Shown: piece by piece, positions 7,932 through 14,131 of the stretch | Layout of the letters: each line of letters opens with the position of its first letter | Position numbering within the stretch: the first letter of the stretch is position 1 | Source of the DNA: Atopobium sp. | GTDB lineage: Bacteria > Actinomycetota > Coriobacteriia > Coriobacteriales > Atopobiaceae | Length of the DNA stretch: 32,742 nt | Assembly: GCA_022732885.1 (NCBI GenBank) | Contig: JAIJTS010000017.1 | Span: forward strand, 1-32,742 | Reading direction: 5' to 3' | The notes under the pieces: generated by a model | Database searches by the model: none | Told to the model about the DNA's origin: nothing | The model's input: only the letters and a program-made list of their open reading frames with translations | Translations under genes and position numbers: made by a program

Positions 7932-9714
7932 CTAATTCCTCGCCTTCCTGATCCGCTGGAAGTGGACCTATCAGGACAATTGCAACGCATACAAGTACAC
8001 ATAAGAATAGCGTAATTAGTACTGAAACTATACTTTCAACTAGCCAAAAATTAGGATTCTCCATCCAAGCTGCCCATATAAAGCCCCCCGCAAGCACGAT
8101 AGCGCAGACAATCTGTCCAAAAACCATCCATCCACGCCGATTTTTTTGGCTTATCAGTGATCCTAAAAGAGCAGATAGGGCGCATGCACCAAAGCGAATC
8201 CAAAAGGAAGGGCCTGAGGCCAATGAGGTGTAGTCGTAGGCAAGAGGGGTTGCGGCAAAGCCAAAAGATATTCCTCTTGTAAGAAGGGTCCCAAAGAGAA
8301 AGCTAAAAGATCCTGTTAAAGCTGCAGGTATCGGATGCATAGTGGCACTGACAAGTGCTGGAGCTGAAATTGGTACCGGTAATAAAGCACCCAAGAGACA
8401 GTTAATACTGCTAAATTTTGAGACTCTACCCGCAAATGCCCACCAGATGACACTTACTAGAGTTACAAGCGTTGCAAATGGAAAGGAGGTGCTGGTAGGG
8501 CTGATGCTTGCAAGCGCATATACCGCACAAGCAATAACAAGCGCAGAACCCAGAGGTGTCCAGAGTGCAGTAGCTGCAGCTCCTACAAGAGACCCCGCCA
8601 CAATAAACGTGAGTGATTCTGGTGCAATAAGCTGAAACAATTGGGCGAGAAGAACGCCGGTGATCAAAGCTGTTGCGCCGCGCACGGCAACTGAGGGCAG
8701 CCAGGGGAAGCGAATTGAGAGCGGAAGATGCTTGACGTCCCAGGTTTCGGTTTCCTCTTCTTCTGATTGTTCTACTAGGGATTTGAGGCTTTTCTCGCCC
8801 TGTTTTTCACTGCCAAGAGGAGCCACAATCTCCTGTGCAAACTCCAAAACGCTTCCTTGCCTCGTTGACGGCTCAGGGGATAGTGCCTGTGTCAAAGCAG
8901 CGTCTACGCTAAAAGGAATCTCGGGATCTTCTTTGAGCAGAGGAATCTTTGGACCTTTATACATGTGGTCAAGTGATTCCTTTGCTGTTCTACCAGCAAA
9001 TACATTTGAGCCTGTAAGAGCCTGTCTTAAAACAACAGCAAGTGAAAAAATATCTGAGCGCTCATCAACAAGCATGCCTTCAACCTGCTCGGGAGGCATG
9101 TAGCCTACCGTACCTCCGCGAGCACCTCCATAACCAGCAGCTGAGGCAAGTGTCGCCATACCAAAGTCGGCAAGTTTTACCGTACCCTGACGATCAATCA
9201 TAATATTTGTGGGCTTTATGTCTAAGTGAAGTACACCATTTTCGTGCGCATATTGAAGTGCCTTTGCAAGTGAAGACACCATATGAGCGGCTTCAGCATA
9301 GGTTAGGTATCCACCTTCGACACGGGCTAAAAGCTCAGACAGGTTGAGACCATCAACAAACTCCATGACCAGATAAGCATAGTTATCTTCAATCTCAAAG
9401 TCATGAACGGTCACAATGTTGGGATGTGCCAGCAAACAGGCAGTTCTTGCCTCAGAAAGAGCTTCGTCAACGGTAGAAGCAAGCACGCCAGGCGTTTCGG
9501 AGGCTCCTAATAGTGGCATGCGCTTTATGGCCACGCGTCTTTGCAAACGAGTATCCCAGCAGGTACAAACGGTGCCAAAGCCCCCGTTGCCCCTGCGTGC
9601 AAGAACGCGATATCGGTCCAGCAAAATTTCTGGCTCAGCCGCAGGAGATGCCTGCTGAGCAGAAGGAGAATGCATATATGTGGTCTGCGTGGTCTGTGAC
9701 CGCGAGTCACTCAC
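7918..9714 (-). CDS. Ser/Thr protein kinase with a large multi-pass membrane C-terminus
   Basis: First gene of the operon, 598 residues. Residues 30-300 are a Hanks-type kinase: glycine loop GNGGFGTV, Lys64 in VAIK, DFG at 183-185 and an APE-like PPE at 207-209. The catalytic loop reads HLDIKPTN, so Asp165 is present but the Arg of HRD is Leu: it is a non-RD kinase, which usually does not depend on activation-loop phosphorylation. An acidic linker (about 310-328, EEEETET) precedes roughly eight hydrophobic segments between 343 and 585 and an acidic tail. This polytopic region has no PASTA or other sensor domain that I recognise. The start is GTG at 9714, with AGGAGG 5 bases upstream. It sits where pknA might be expected but has a different architecture. 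Confidence 0.9.
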   Translation of the reverse strand: MSDSRSQTTQTTYMHSPSAQQASPAAEPEILLDRYRVLARRGNGGFGTVCTCWDTRLQRRVAIKRMPLLGASETPGVLASTVDEALSEARTACLLAHPNIVTVHDFEIEDNYAYLVMEFVDGLNLSELLARVEGGYLTYAEAAHMVSSLAKALQYAHENGVLHLDIKPTNIMIDRQGTVKLADFGMATLASAAGYGGARGGTVGYMPPEQVEGMLVDERSDIFSLAVVLRQALTGSNVFAGRTAKESLDHMYKGPKIPLLKEDPEIPFSVDAALTQALSPEPSTRQGSVLEFAQEIVAPLGSEKQGEKSLKSLVEQSEEEETETWDVKHLPLSIRFPWLPSVAVRGATALITGVLLAQLFQLIAPESLTFIVAGSLVGAAATALWTPLGSALVIACAVYALASISPTSTSFPFATLVTLVSVIWWAFAGRVSKFSSINCLLGALLPVPISAPALVSATMHPIPAALTGSFSFLFGTLLTRGISFGFAATPLAYDYTSLASGPSFWIRFGACALSALLGSLISQKNRRGWMVFGQIVCAIVLAGGFIWAAWMENPNFWLVESIVSVLITLFLCVLVCVAIVLIGPLPADQEGEELDELS

Positions 9715-9761
9715 GGCAACCTCCTGTGTTTAAAGTGTATTTGTCGGCCGTGACAGTTTGT

Positions 9762-9767
9762 ATTCTA
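9762..9767 (-). promoter_or_regulatory. Possible -10 element for the kinase/cell-wall operon
   Basis: TAGAAT on the minus strand, about 48 bases upstream of the GTG start, in the short divergent region between the operon and tRNA-Leu. I see no good -35 at the right distance, so the assignment is tentative. Confidence 0.3.
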
Positions 9768-9847
9768 CCGCTGAAATGAATTTTCTTATATATCTATTGT
9801 TTTTTCATTAGAAGAAAACAAAATGTTGTAGTATTATTCCCTTGCAC

Positions 9848-9934
9848 GCGGGTGTGGCGGAATTGGCAGACGCGTACGGTTCAGGTCCGTATGAACGCAA
9901 GTTCATGGGGGTTCAAGTCCCTTCGCCCGCACCA
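9848..9934 (+). tRNA. tRNA-Leu (anticodon CAG)
   Basis: An 87-base class II tRNA. The acceptor stem GCGGGTG pairs with CGCCCGC, and the discriminator A and CCA are encoded. The anticodon stem TACGG/CCGTA carries loop TTCAGGT, giving anticodon CAG for codon CUG. The long variable arm (around ATGAACGCAAGTTCAT) and the T loop GTTCAAGTC are intact. It stands alone, divergent from the kinase operon, with its own terminator directly downstream. Confidence 0.97.
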
Positions 9935-9943
9935 TTTGCATTT

Positions 9944-9969
9944 AAAAAGCCCCTTTTTGGGGCTTTTTT
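9944..9969. terminator. Terminator after tRNA-Leu, probably bidirectional
   Basis: AAAAAGCCCC, a TTTTT loop, then GGGGCTTTTTT. It has T-runs in both directions and sits between convergent genes: tRNA-Leu on the plus strand and the small membrane protein on the minus strand. Confidence 0.88.
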
Positions 9970-9974
9970 GTTAC

Positions 9975-10196
9975 TTATTTGTTATCTGCCTCAAAATCAG
10001 ACCAGCCTTCTTCAGAGTCATCTCCAAAGAGATCCCAGTCTTCGTCAGTCTTTTTGTGATTGAAATACATCTTTTTTGTTTTACGCTCTAGCACAAAAGA
10101 AATAACCAGGAAGAGTAAAATTCCACCAAGTACGAGGAACAATACGCCGGTTTTATCGCCAAAAAGCCAACTAACAAACGAACTAATTGCGTCCAT
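9975..10196 (-). CDS. Small membrane protein of unknown function
   Basis: About 73 residues. A short amphipathic N-terminus (MDAISSFVSWLFGDK) leads to one hydrophobic helix (VLFLVLGGILLFLVISFVL), then a basic stop-transfer patch (ERKTKK) and a strongly acidic cytoplasmic tail rich in Asp, Glu and Trp. I choose ATG 10196 because GGAG lies 7 bases upstream; an in-frame ATG at 10214 would add six residues but has no ribosome binding site. I recognise no family. It is divergent from serS and convergent with tRNA-Leu, so the context says little. The composition looks native, and the terminator behind it supports a real transcript. Confidence 0.6.
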   Translation of the reverse strand: MDAISSFVSWLFGDKTGVLFLVLGGILLFLVISFVLERKTKKMYFNHKKTDEDWDLFGDDSEEGWSDFEADNK

Positions 10197-10237
10197 AATC
10201 CTGCTCCAGAACATGTGAAGGGTTAAGAATCTGAATA

Positions 10238-10251
10238 CAAGTATATACTTG
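10238..10251. promoter_or_regulatory. 14-bp perfect palindrome upstream of serS
   Basis: CAAGTATATACTTG lies about 57 bases before the serS ATG, between serS and the divergent small gene. A TATAAG hexamer just downstream (10258-10263) could be a -10 element, which would put the palindrome across the -35 region. This fits an operator, but a chance AT-rich palindrome cannot be excluded. Confidence 0.3.
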
Positions 10252-10307
10252 GTAAGCTATAAGAAAAAATGCACTGCCAAAAAAGTGTTGATTCAAGGAG
10301 AAGCTGC

Positions 10308-11591
10308 ATGCTTGATATCAAATTTGTGCGCGAGAATCCTGATCTCGTAGATAAATCTTGCGAGTCCAGGCAAAATGCTCATTGGGATCGCGAGAAATTC
10401 TTTGAGCTTGATGAAGAGCGTAGAAACGTAATTGCTGAGGTTGAGTCTCTTCAGGCAGAGCGCAATGCTGTTTCCAAGCAAATTGGTCTTCTTATGCGCG
10501 AGGGTAAAAAGGAAGAAGCTGAGGCGGCTAAAGAGCAGGTGGCGGCTAATAAAGACCGAATTGCAGAGCTTGACCAGCGCCGCGGAGAGGTTGAGGAAGA
10601 ACTTACCGCTCTTGTTGCGGCTATTCCAAACATCCCTGATGCCTCCGTTCCTTATGGCAAGGATGACTCTGATAACCCTGAGGTTCGTAAGTGGGGAGAG
10701 CCAACTCAGTTTGATTTTGAGCCAAAGGCACACTGGGATCTTGGACCTGAGCTGGGCATGATTGACTTTGATCGTGGCGTAAAGCTTGCTGGAACTCGTT
10801 TTTATCTGCTTGGCGGCATGGGTGCTCGTATGGAGCGTGCGCTTATCAACTTCATGATTGATACACATAACCAGGCAGGATTTAAAGAGTGGTGGCCACC
10901 AGTTATCACAAATCAGGATTCTCTGTTTGGCACTGGTCAGCTTCCTAAGTTTGAAGAGGACCTCTATCACGTACAGCCTGATCTCTACCTCATTCCAACT
11001 GCTGAGGTCCAGCTTACCAACATCCATCGTGACGAGATTCTGGACGCATCTCAGCTTCCACTGCTCTATACCGCATTTACCCCATGCTTCCGCGAGGAGG
11101 CAGGGTCAGCTGGTCGAGACACCCGTGGCATCATTCGCGTTCACCAGTTTGACAAGGTAGAGATGGTCAAATTTGCAAAGCCAGAGGATTCCATGAATCA
11201 GCTTGAGTCCATGGTTCAGGAAGCCGAGAAGATCCTTCAGCTTTTGGGTCTTCCTTATCACGTAGTCACTCTTTGTACTGGTGATATTGGTTTTTCTGCA
11301 TGCAAGTGCTACGACATTGAGGTTTGGCTCCCAAGCTATAACGCATACAAGGAGATTTCTTCTTGTTCTAACTGCTGGGATTTCCAGGCACGTCGTGCAA
11401 ATATCCGTTATAAGGATCCAGCGGAGTTTAAGGGCACTTGTCTGGTCCATACGCTTAATGGCTCTGGCCTGGCAGTTGGTCGTACTATGGCTGCAATTAT
11501 GGAGAATTATCAGAACGCCGATGGCTCTGTTACCGTACCTGAGGCGCTCCGTCCTTACATGGGTGGCATCGAGGTCATTAGGCCTGAATAG
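10308..11591 (+). CDS. serS: Seryl-tRNA synthetase
   Basis: Class II synthetase that charges tRNA-Ser (and tRNA-Sec where present) with serine in the cytoplasm. The 427 residues begin MLDIKFVRENPDLVD, the usual SerRS N-terminus. A coiled-coil arm at about 30-105, rich in Glu, Lys, Arg and Ala, binds the tRNA variable arm. The catalytic core has motif 2 (FREEAGSAGRDTRGI-x3-HQFDKVEM) and motif 3 (GSGLAVGRTMAAIMENYQ). ATG 10308 has AAGGAG 7 bases upstream; an in-frame ATG 13 codons earlier lacks one and is not used. A tRNA-Ser gene lies about 0.7 kb downstream. No T-box leader is visible in the short upstream region. Confidence 0.97.
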   Translation: MLDIKFVRENPDLVDKSCESRQNAHWDREKFFELDEERRNVIAEVESLQAERNAVSKQIGLLMREGKKEEAEAAKEQVAANKDRIAELDQRRGEVEEELTALVAAIPNIPDASVPYGKDDSDNPEVRKWGEPTQFDFEPKAHWDLGPELGMIDFDRGVKLAGTRFYLLGGMGARMERALINFMIDTHNQAGFKEWWPPVITNQDSLFGTGQLPKFEEDLYHVQPDLYLIPTAEVQLTNIHRDEILDASQLPLLYTAFTPCFREEAGSAGRDTRGIIRVHQFDKVEMVKFAKPEDSMNQLESMVQEAEKILQLLGLPYHVVTLCTGDIGFSACKCYDIEVWLPSYNAYKEISSCSNCWDFQARRANIRYKDPAEFKGTCLVHTLNGSGLAVGRTMAAIMENYQNADGSVTVPEALRPYMGGIEVIRPE

Positions 11592-11625
11592 TTTCTCTTT
11601 TTAATCAAAATTAGTTCTATTTTTG

Positions 11626-11663
11626 AAATGGTCTTCAGCAAAATTGTGAAGACCATTTCTTTT
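11626..11663 (+). terminator. Terminator of serS
   Basis: AAATGGTCTTCA and TGAAGACCATTT form a perfect 12-bp stem around a 9-base loop, followed by CTTTT, 34 bases after the serS stop. Confidence 0.85.
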
Positions 11664-11664
11664 A

Positions 11665-11696
11665 CTGATTTATAGAACATATGTTCTATAAATCAG
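11665..11696. promoter_or_regulatory. 32-bp perfect palindrome with an SOS-box-like core (probable operator)
   Basis: The half-site CTGATTTATAGAACAT is followed by its exact reverse complement. The centre, GAACATATGTTC, fits the Gram-positive LexA/DinR pattern GAAC-N4-GTTC, including the R-N-R-Y spacer. The palindrome ends one base before a TATACT hexamer (11698-11703), a good -10 element, so a bound protein would cover the -35 and spacer of the promoter for the gene at 11733. LexA is one candidate; the unusually long symmetry also fits a dedicated dimeric repressor. Confidence 0.75.
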
Positions 11697-11732
11697 CTAT
11701 ACTATTGCCATCAAAGGAAGAAAGAGGTGGTT

Positions 11733-12053
11733 ATGAAAGGTTTGACAGAGGCACAAAAAGATGTTGTATTGCGTCAGTTTGTACAGGGTAATGAAGCAGA
11801 AATTGGATTTGGCTACAAAGAGTTTTATTCGCAAGTCCATATTGCAGCCAAGCATATTGGAGCTCTAAAAAAATGGATTTTGCATCAAGGTAGATTGGGC
11901 TTAAAAGACTTGGACCCACAAGATTATTTAAATCTCATTATGTCAGAAGATGGATTGGCTTCGGTAATGGATGAGCTTGATGAAGCTGGTATTTCCTATA
12001 GTTATTTATGTGCTAATTCTTCAGGTGAAGTAGCTTTGAGACCGGGAAAATAA
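11733..12053 (+). CDS. Small orphan protein of unknown function behind a palindromic operator
   Basis: A 106-residue soluble protein beginning MKGLTEAQKDVVLRQF. It has no signal peptide, membrane helix or motif that I recognise. The pattern suggests mixed alpha helices (KEFYSQVHIAAKHIGALKKW) with an acidic C-terminal half (DLDPQDYLNLIMSEDG). ATG 11733 has GAGG 5 bases upstream. Transcription probably starts from TATACT at 11698-11703 beneath the 32-bp palindrome. It stands alone between serS and tRNA-Arg, with its stop 34 bases from the 3' end of the tRNA, a common place for acquired DNA. Its sequence is more AT-rich than its neighbours. Damage-induced accessory gene is one reading; no function is assigned. 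Confidence 0.75.
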   Translation: MKGLTEAQKDVVLRQFVQGNEAEIGFGYKEFYSQVHIAAKHIGALKKWILHQGRLGLKDLDPQDYLNLIMSEDGLASVMDELDEAGISYSYLCANSSGEVALRPGK

Positions 12054-12078
12054 AAAAGAGCCCCAAAAGGGGGCTCTT
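12054..12078 (-). terminator. Terminator of tRNA-Arg
   Basis: On the minus strand AAGAGCCCC(C) pairs with GGGGCTCTT and is followed by TTTTATTT, ten bases past the tRNA. On the plus strand there is no T-run, so it would serve the orphan gene only weakly. Confidence 0.8.
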
Positions 12079-12087
12079 AAATTCAAG

Positions 12088-12164
12088 TGGTGCGGCGTAT
12101 AGGATTCGAACCTATGACGCCCTGATTCGTAGTCAGGTCCTCTATCCAGCTGAGGTAACGCCGC
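12088..12164 (-). tRNA. tRNA-Arg (anticodon ACG)
   Basis: 77 bases with encoded CCA. The acceptor stem GCGGCGT pairs with ACGCCGC. The anticodon stem CCTGA/TCAGG has loop CTACGAA, giving anticodon ACG; its first base is normally edited to inosine by TadA to read CGU, CGC and CGA. The T arm ATAGGTTCGAATCCTAT is intact. Confidence 0.97.
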
Positions 12165-12235
12165 GTGCAAGTAGATAGAATGCCATTTTCCAGTTTAAAA
12201 TGCAAGTGTAATCTTTGAAAAAAGTTCTTTTTAGT

Positions 12236-12268
12236 AAGAAAAAAGCTCGTTGCAAAAATGCAACGAGC
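12236..12268 (-). terminator. Terminator of tRNA-Ser
   Basis: GCTCGTTGCA and TGCAACGAGC form a perfect 10-bp stem around a 4-base loop, followed on the minus strand by TTTTTTCTT, ten bases past the tRNA-Ser 3' end. Confidence 0.88.
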
Positions 12269-12277
12269 AGAAAATTC

Positions 12278-12368
12278 TGGCGGAGAGCTGGGGATTCGAA
12301 CCCCAGATGGGCTTGGGGCCCATACTCGCTTAGCAGGCGAGCACCTTCGGCCTCTCGGTCAGCTCTCC
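12278..12368 (-). tRNA. tRNA-Ser (anticodon GCT)
   Basis: A 91-base class II tRNA with encoded CCA. The acceptor stem GGAGAGC pairs with GCTCTCC and the discriminator is G. The anticodon stem CTCGC/GCGAG has loop CTGCTAA, giving anticodon GCT for AGC/AGU. A long GC-rich variable arm (TATGGGCCCCAAGCCCAT) is the identity element read by SerRS, whose gene lies upstream in this window. Confidence 0.97.
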
Positions 12369-12423
12369 AAAATGGGTGCTTGAGAATGATACCCCGAACT
12401 GGCGTCACTCACAATAAGACATT

Positions 12424-13359
12424 TTACAAAACATGTGAAAAATGCTCAACAACCACGTTTTTTTGGTGAGTCTGAAGAGCATCCCATGAAAAGCGATTAG
12501 CAACTTGTGCTGCAGAAAGAGGTTCTTCTTTTTCTGCGAGACCCACACAGTAAGCTAGAAAGCCAAGAATTTCTTCTGGTGTTTTCCCTTGGTTTCTAAG
12601 TGATCCAAGGTCTAAGTCACGGTTGCGTTTAGAAAGTCGCCTGCCATCTGGCGCCACAAGTAAGGGAAGGTGAGCATATAGGGGGTGAGAAAGACTAAGC
12701 ATGTCTTGTAAATAAAGCTGTCTGGGAGTAGAGGAGAGAAGGTCTGATCCTCTAACTACTTCAGTTACGCCCATGTCGGCATCGTCAATCACTACAGCAA
12801 GCTGGTACGCAAAAACACCATCTGCACGTTGAACAATAAAGTCTCCACAAGATTCTGTAAGGTTTTGAGATATTAGCCCGTAGACCCTGTCTTTAAATGT
12901 GTAGGTTTTATTAGGGACTCGTAAACGTGTTGCAGGAATTTTGTGTTTTGAAAGTTCTTCTCGTTCAGTGCGGCTTAGGTTACGACAGGTTCCTGCATAG
13001 ATATACGCTCCGTCACTGACGTGAGGGGCTTGTGCGGCGTGTAAGTCTGCCCGGGAACAAAAACAAGGATACAAAAGCTCTTGTTGTTGCAATCTTAAAA
13101 GAGCCTCTTGGTAGAGTTCTGTGCGCTTGCTTTGGTAGAACGGACCTTTGTCCCAAGTGAGCCCCAGCCACTGCAAATCATCAAGCAGATAGGAGGTGTA
13201 TTGAGGATTATGAGCGCGAACATCCAAGTCTTCAATTCGTAGAATGAAGCTGCCGTTTTGGGAACGAGCGCTGGCCCAGGCCATAAGCGCTGAGAAGACA
13301 TTACCTAGGTGCATTCTTCCGGAAGGAGTTGGTGCAAATCTTCCAACACAAGGATTCAT
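12424..13359 (-). CDS. gluQ: Glutamyl-queuosine tRNA(Asp) synthetase
   Basis: A truncated GluRS paralogue that attaches glutamate to queuosine at position 34 of tRNA-Asp. At 311 residues it has the Rossmann catalytic core but no anticodon-binding domain, which separates it from full GltX (about 470-500). The class I HIGH-like motif is PTPSGRMHLGN, and the KMSKS equivalent is RRLSKRNRD. A zinc site is visible as C-x-C (YPCFCSR) with a downstream Tyr and Cys (YIYAGTC). It starts 2 bases after the acetyltransferase stop, and its AGGAG lies inside the end of that gene, so the two form an operon. Its presence implies that the cell makes or imports queuosine precursors; see the QueT gene at 22902. 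Confidence 0.93.
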   Translation of the reverse strand: MNPCVGRFAPTPSGRMHLGNVFSALMAWASARSQNGSFILRIEDLDVRAHNPQYTSYLLDDLQWLGLTWDKGPFYQSKRTELYQEALLRLQQQELLYPCFCSRADLHAAQAPHVSDGAYIYAGTCRNLSRTEREELSKHKIPATRLRVPNKTYTFKDRVYGLISQNLTESCGDFIVQRADGVFAYQLAVVIDDADMGVTEVVRGSDLLSSTPRQLYLQDMLSLSHPLYAHLPLLVAPDGRRLSKRNRDLDLGSLRNQGKTPEEILGFLAYCVGLAEKEEPLSAAQVANRFSWDALQTHQKNVVVEHFSHVL

Positions 13360-13361
13360 TC

Positions 13362-13991
13362 TTAGAAATCTCCTGCATAGATATAGGCAAATCCAAAGTC
13401 TTTTGTGGATGACCTAATAGCTGCTTTGTCTTTGCAGGTAAGACCTTTATGCTGGTAAAAACCAAAGTCGCAATCATCATCCGTTGCAAGGAAATAATGC
13501 TTTGCTCCCTGCTCCTTCATAAAGTTCAAAATGTAGGAAAAAAGCATACCTCCAATACCTTGGCTTTTTATAGCGGGGTTTACGCAGAACAGAGTAATTT
13601 CCCATTTAGAACCATTTGTATGAGCGTTCCAATATTTGTGTACAAGACGCGACTCAACTTCTCCAAAGATTTCGTAGTCCTCAAAGTCAGCTTTGCTAAA
13701 TAACTTTTTGGTACTTATGGTTGATTCATGTTCTAACGTTTGCCACTTTTTGTAATCGACTGGAGTTTCTCCGTTTGAGCAGAAAATAAGGCCAAGTATT
13801 TGACCATCTTGCTTTGCTACAAAGCGATGAGTAGAAACACCAATGTAGTAAGAAACATCAATGGTAGCCAGAGACCTACTGGTTTCTTTAGATTCATCGT
13901 CATCTAAGTACCAGACACGTTCAACGATTGATATAAGTTCCGGTAAATCAGCGTCTTCAAAGGGAACTATGATGGGGGTACTAGTGGACAT
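13362..13991 (-). CDS. GNAT-family N-acetyltransferase
   Basis: A 209-residue cytoplasmic enzyme expected to transfer an acetyl group from acetyl-CoA to an unknown amine. The acetyl-CoA loop (motif A) is ITLFCVNPAIKSQGIGGMLF, with Q-G-I-G-G in the expected place. A C-terminal segment (HYFLATDDDCDFGFYQHKG) fits motif B, which ends in a conserved aromatic residue. The ATG at 13991 has only a weak AAAGG about 12 bases upstream. A perfect TATAAT lies about 37 bases before the start. It is co-transcribed with gluQ. The substrate cannot be told from sequence, and nothing links it clearly to tRNA. Confidence 0.85.
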   Translation of the reverse strand: MSTSTPIIVPFEDADLPELISIVERVWYLDDDESKETSRSLATIDVSYYIGVSTHRFVAKQDGQILGLIFCSNGETPVDYKKWQTLEHESTISTKKLFSKADFEDYEIFGEVESRLVHKYWNAHTNGSKWEITLFCVNPAIKSQGIGGMLFSYILNFMKEQGAKHYFLATDDDCDFGFYQHKGLTCKDKAAIRSSTKDFGFAYIYAGDF

Positions 13992-14027
13992 ATGTATCAG
14001 TGCCTTTCAAGCGTTTCATAGCGGAAG

Positions 14028-14033
14028 ATTATA
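14028..14033 (-). promoter_or_regulatory. -10 element (TATAAT) of the acetyltransferase-gluQ operon
   Basis: A perfect TATAAT on the minus strand. At 17 bases upstream the -35 is only a weak TGTAAA. Transcription would start near 14021, leaving a leader of about 30 bases. Confidence 0.5.
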
Positions 14034-14057
14034 GAATAGTTTCAAGTTTGTTTACAT

Positions 14058-14085
14058 CTAGCACGCAGTGTTTCACAGCTGCTAG
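14058..14085. promoter_or_regulatory. Hairpin or operator-like inverted repeat upstream of purH
   Basis: CTAGCA and TGCTAG are exact 6-bp arms enclosing a shorter inner pairing (GTG/CAC), between the divergent acetyltransferase and purH genes and 46 bases before the purH ATG. It could be an operator shared by both directions or a leader hairpin. It has no T-run, so it is not a terminator. Confidence 0.3.
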
Positions 14086-14131
14086 GCTGTAGGTGTTTCT
14101 GATAGTAAGTGTCAAACGCAAAGGAGTGGCA

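Noticed and set aside
10215..10307. T-box leader ahead of serS
   Set aside because: The space is under 100 bases and contains no AGGGTGG-type T-box core.
10293..11027. 244-codon minus-strand frame opposite serS
   Set aside because: It is a shadow of the serS coding bias; serS has all synthetase motifs and this frame has none.
12088..12368. Integrated element between or beside the two tRNA genes
   Set aside because: There is no integrase and no second copy of a tRNA 3' end in the window; only the orphan gene at 11733 hints at acquisition.
12424..13359. Full glutamyl-tRNA synthetase (gltX)
   Set aside because: The protein stops at 311 residues, before any anticodon-binding domain, and carries the zinc-site pattern of GluQ.
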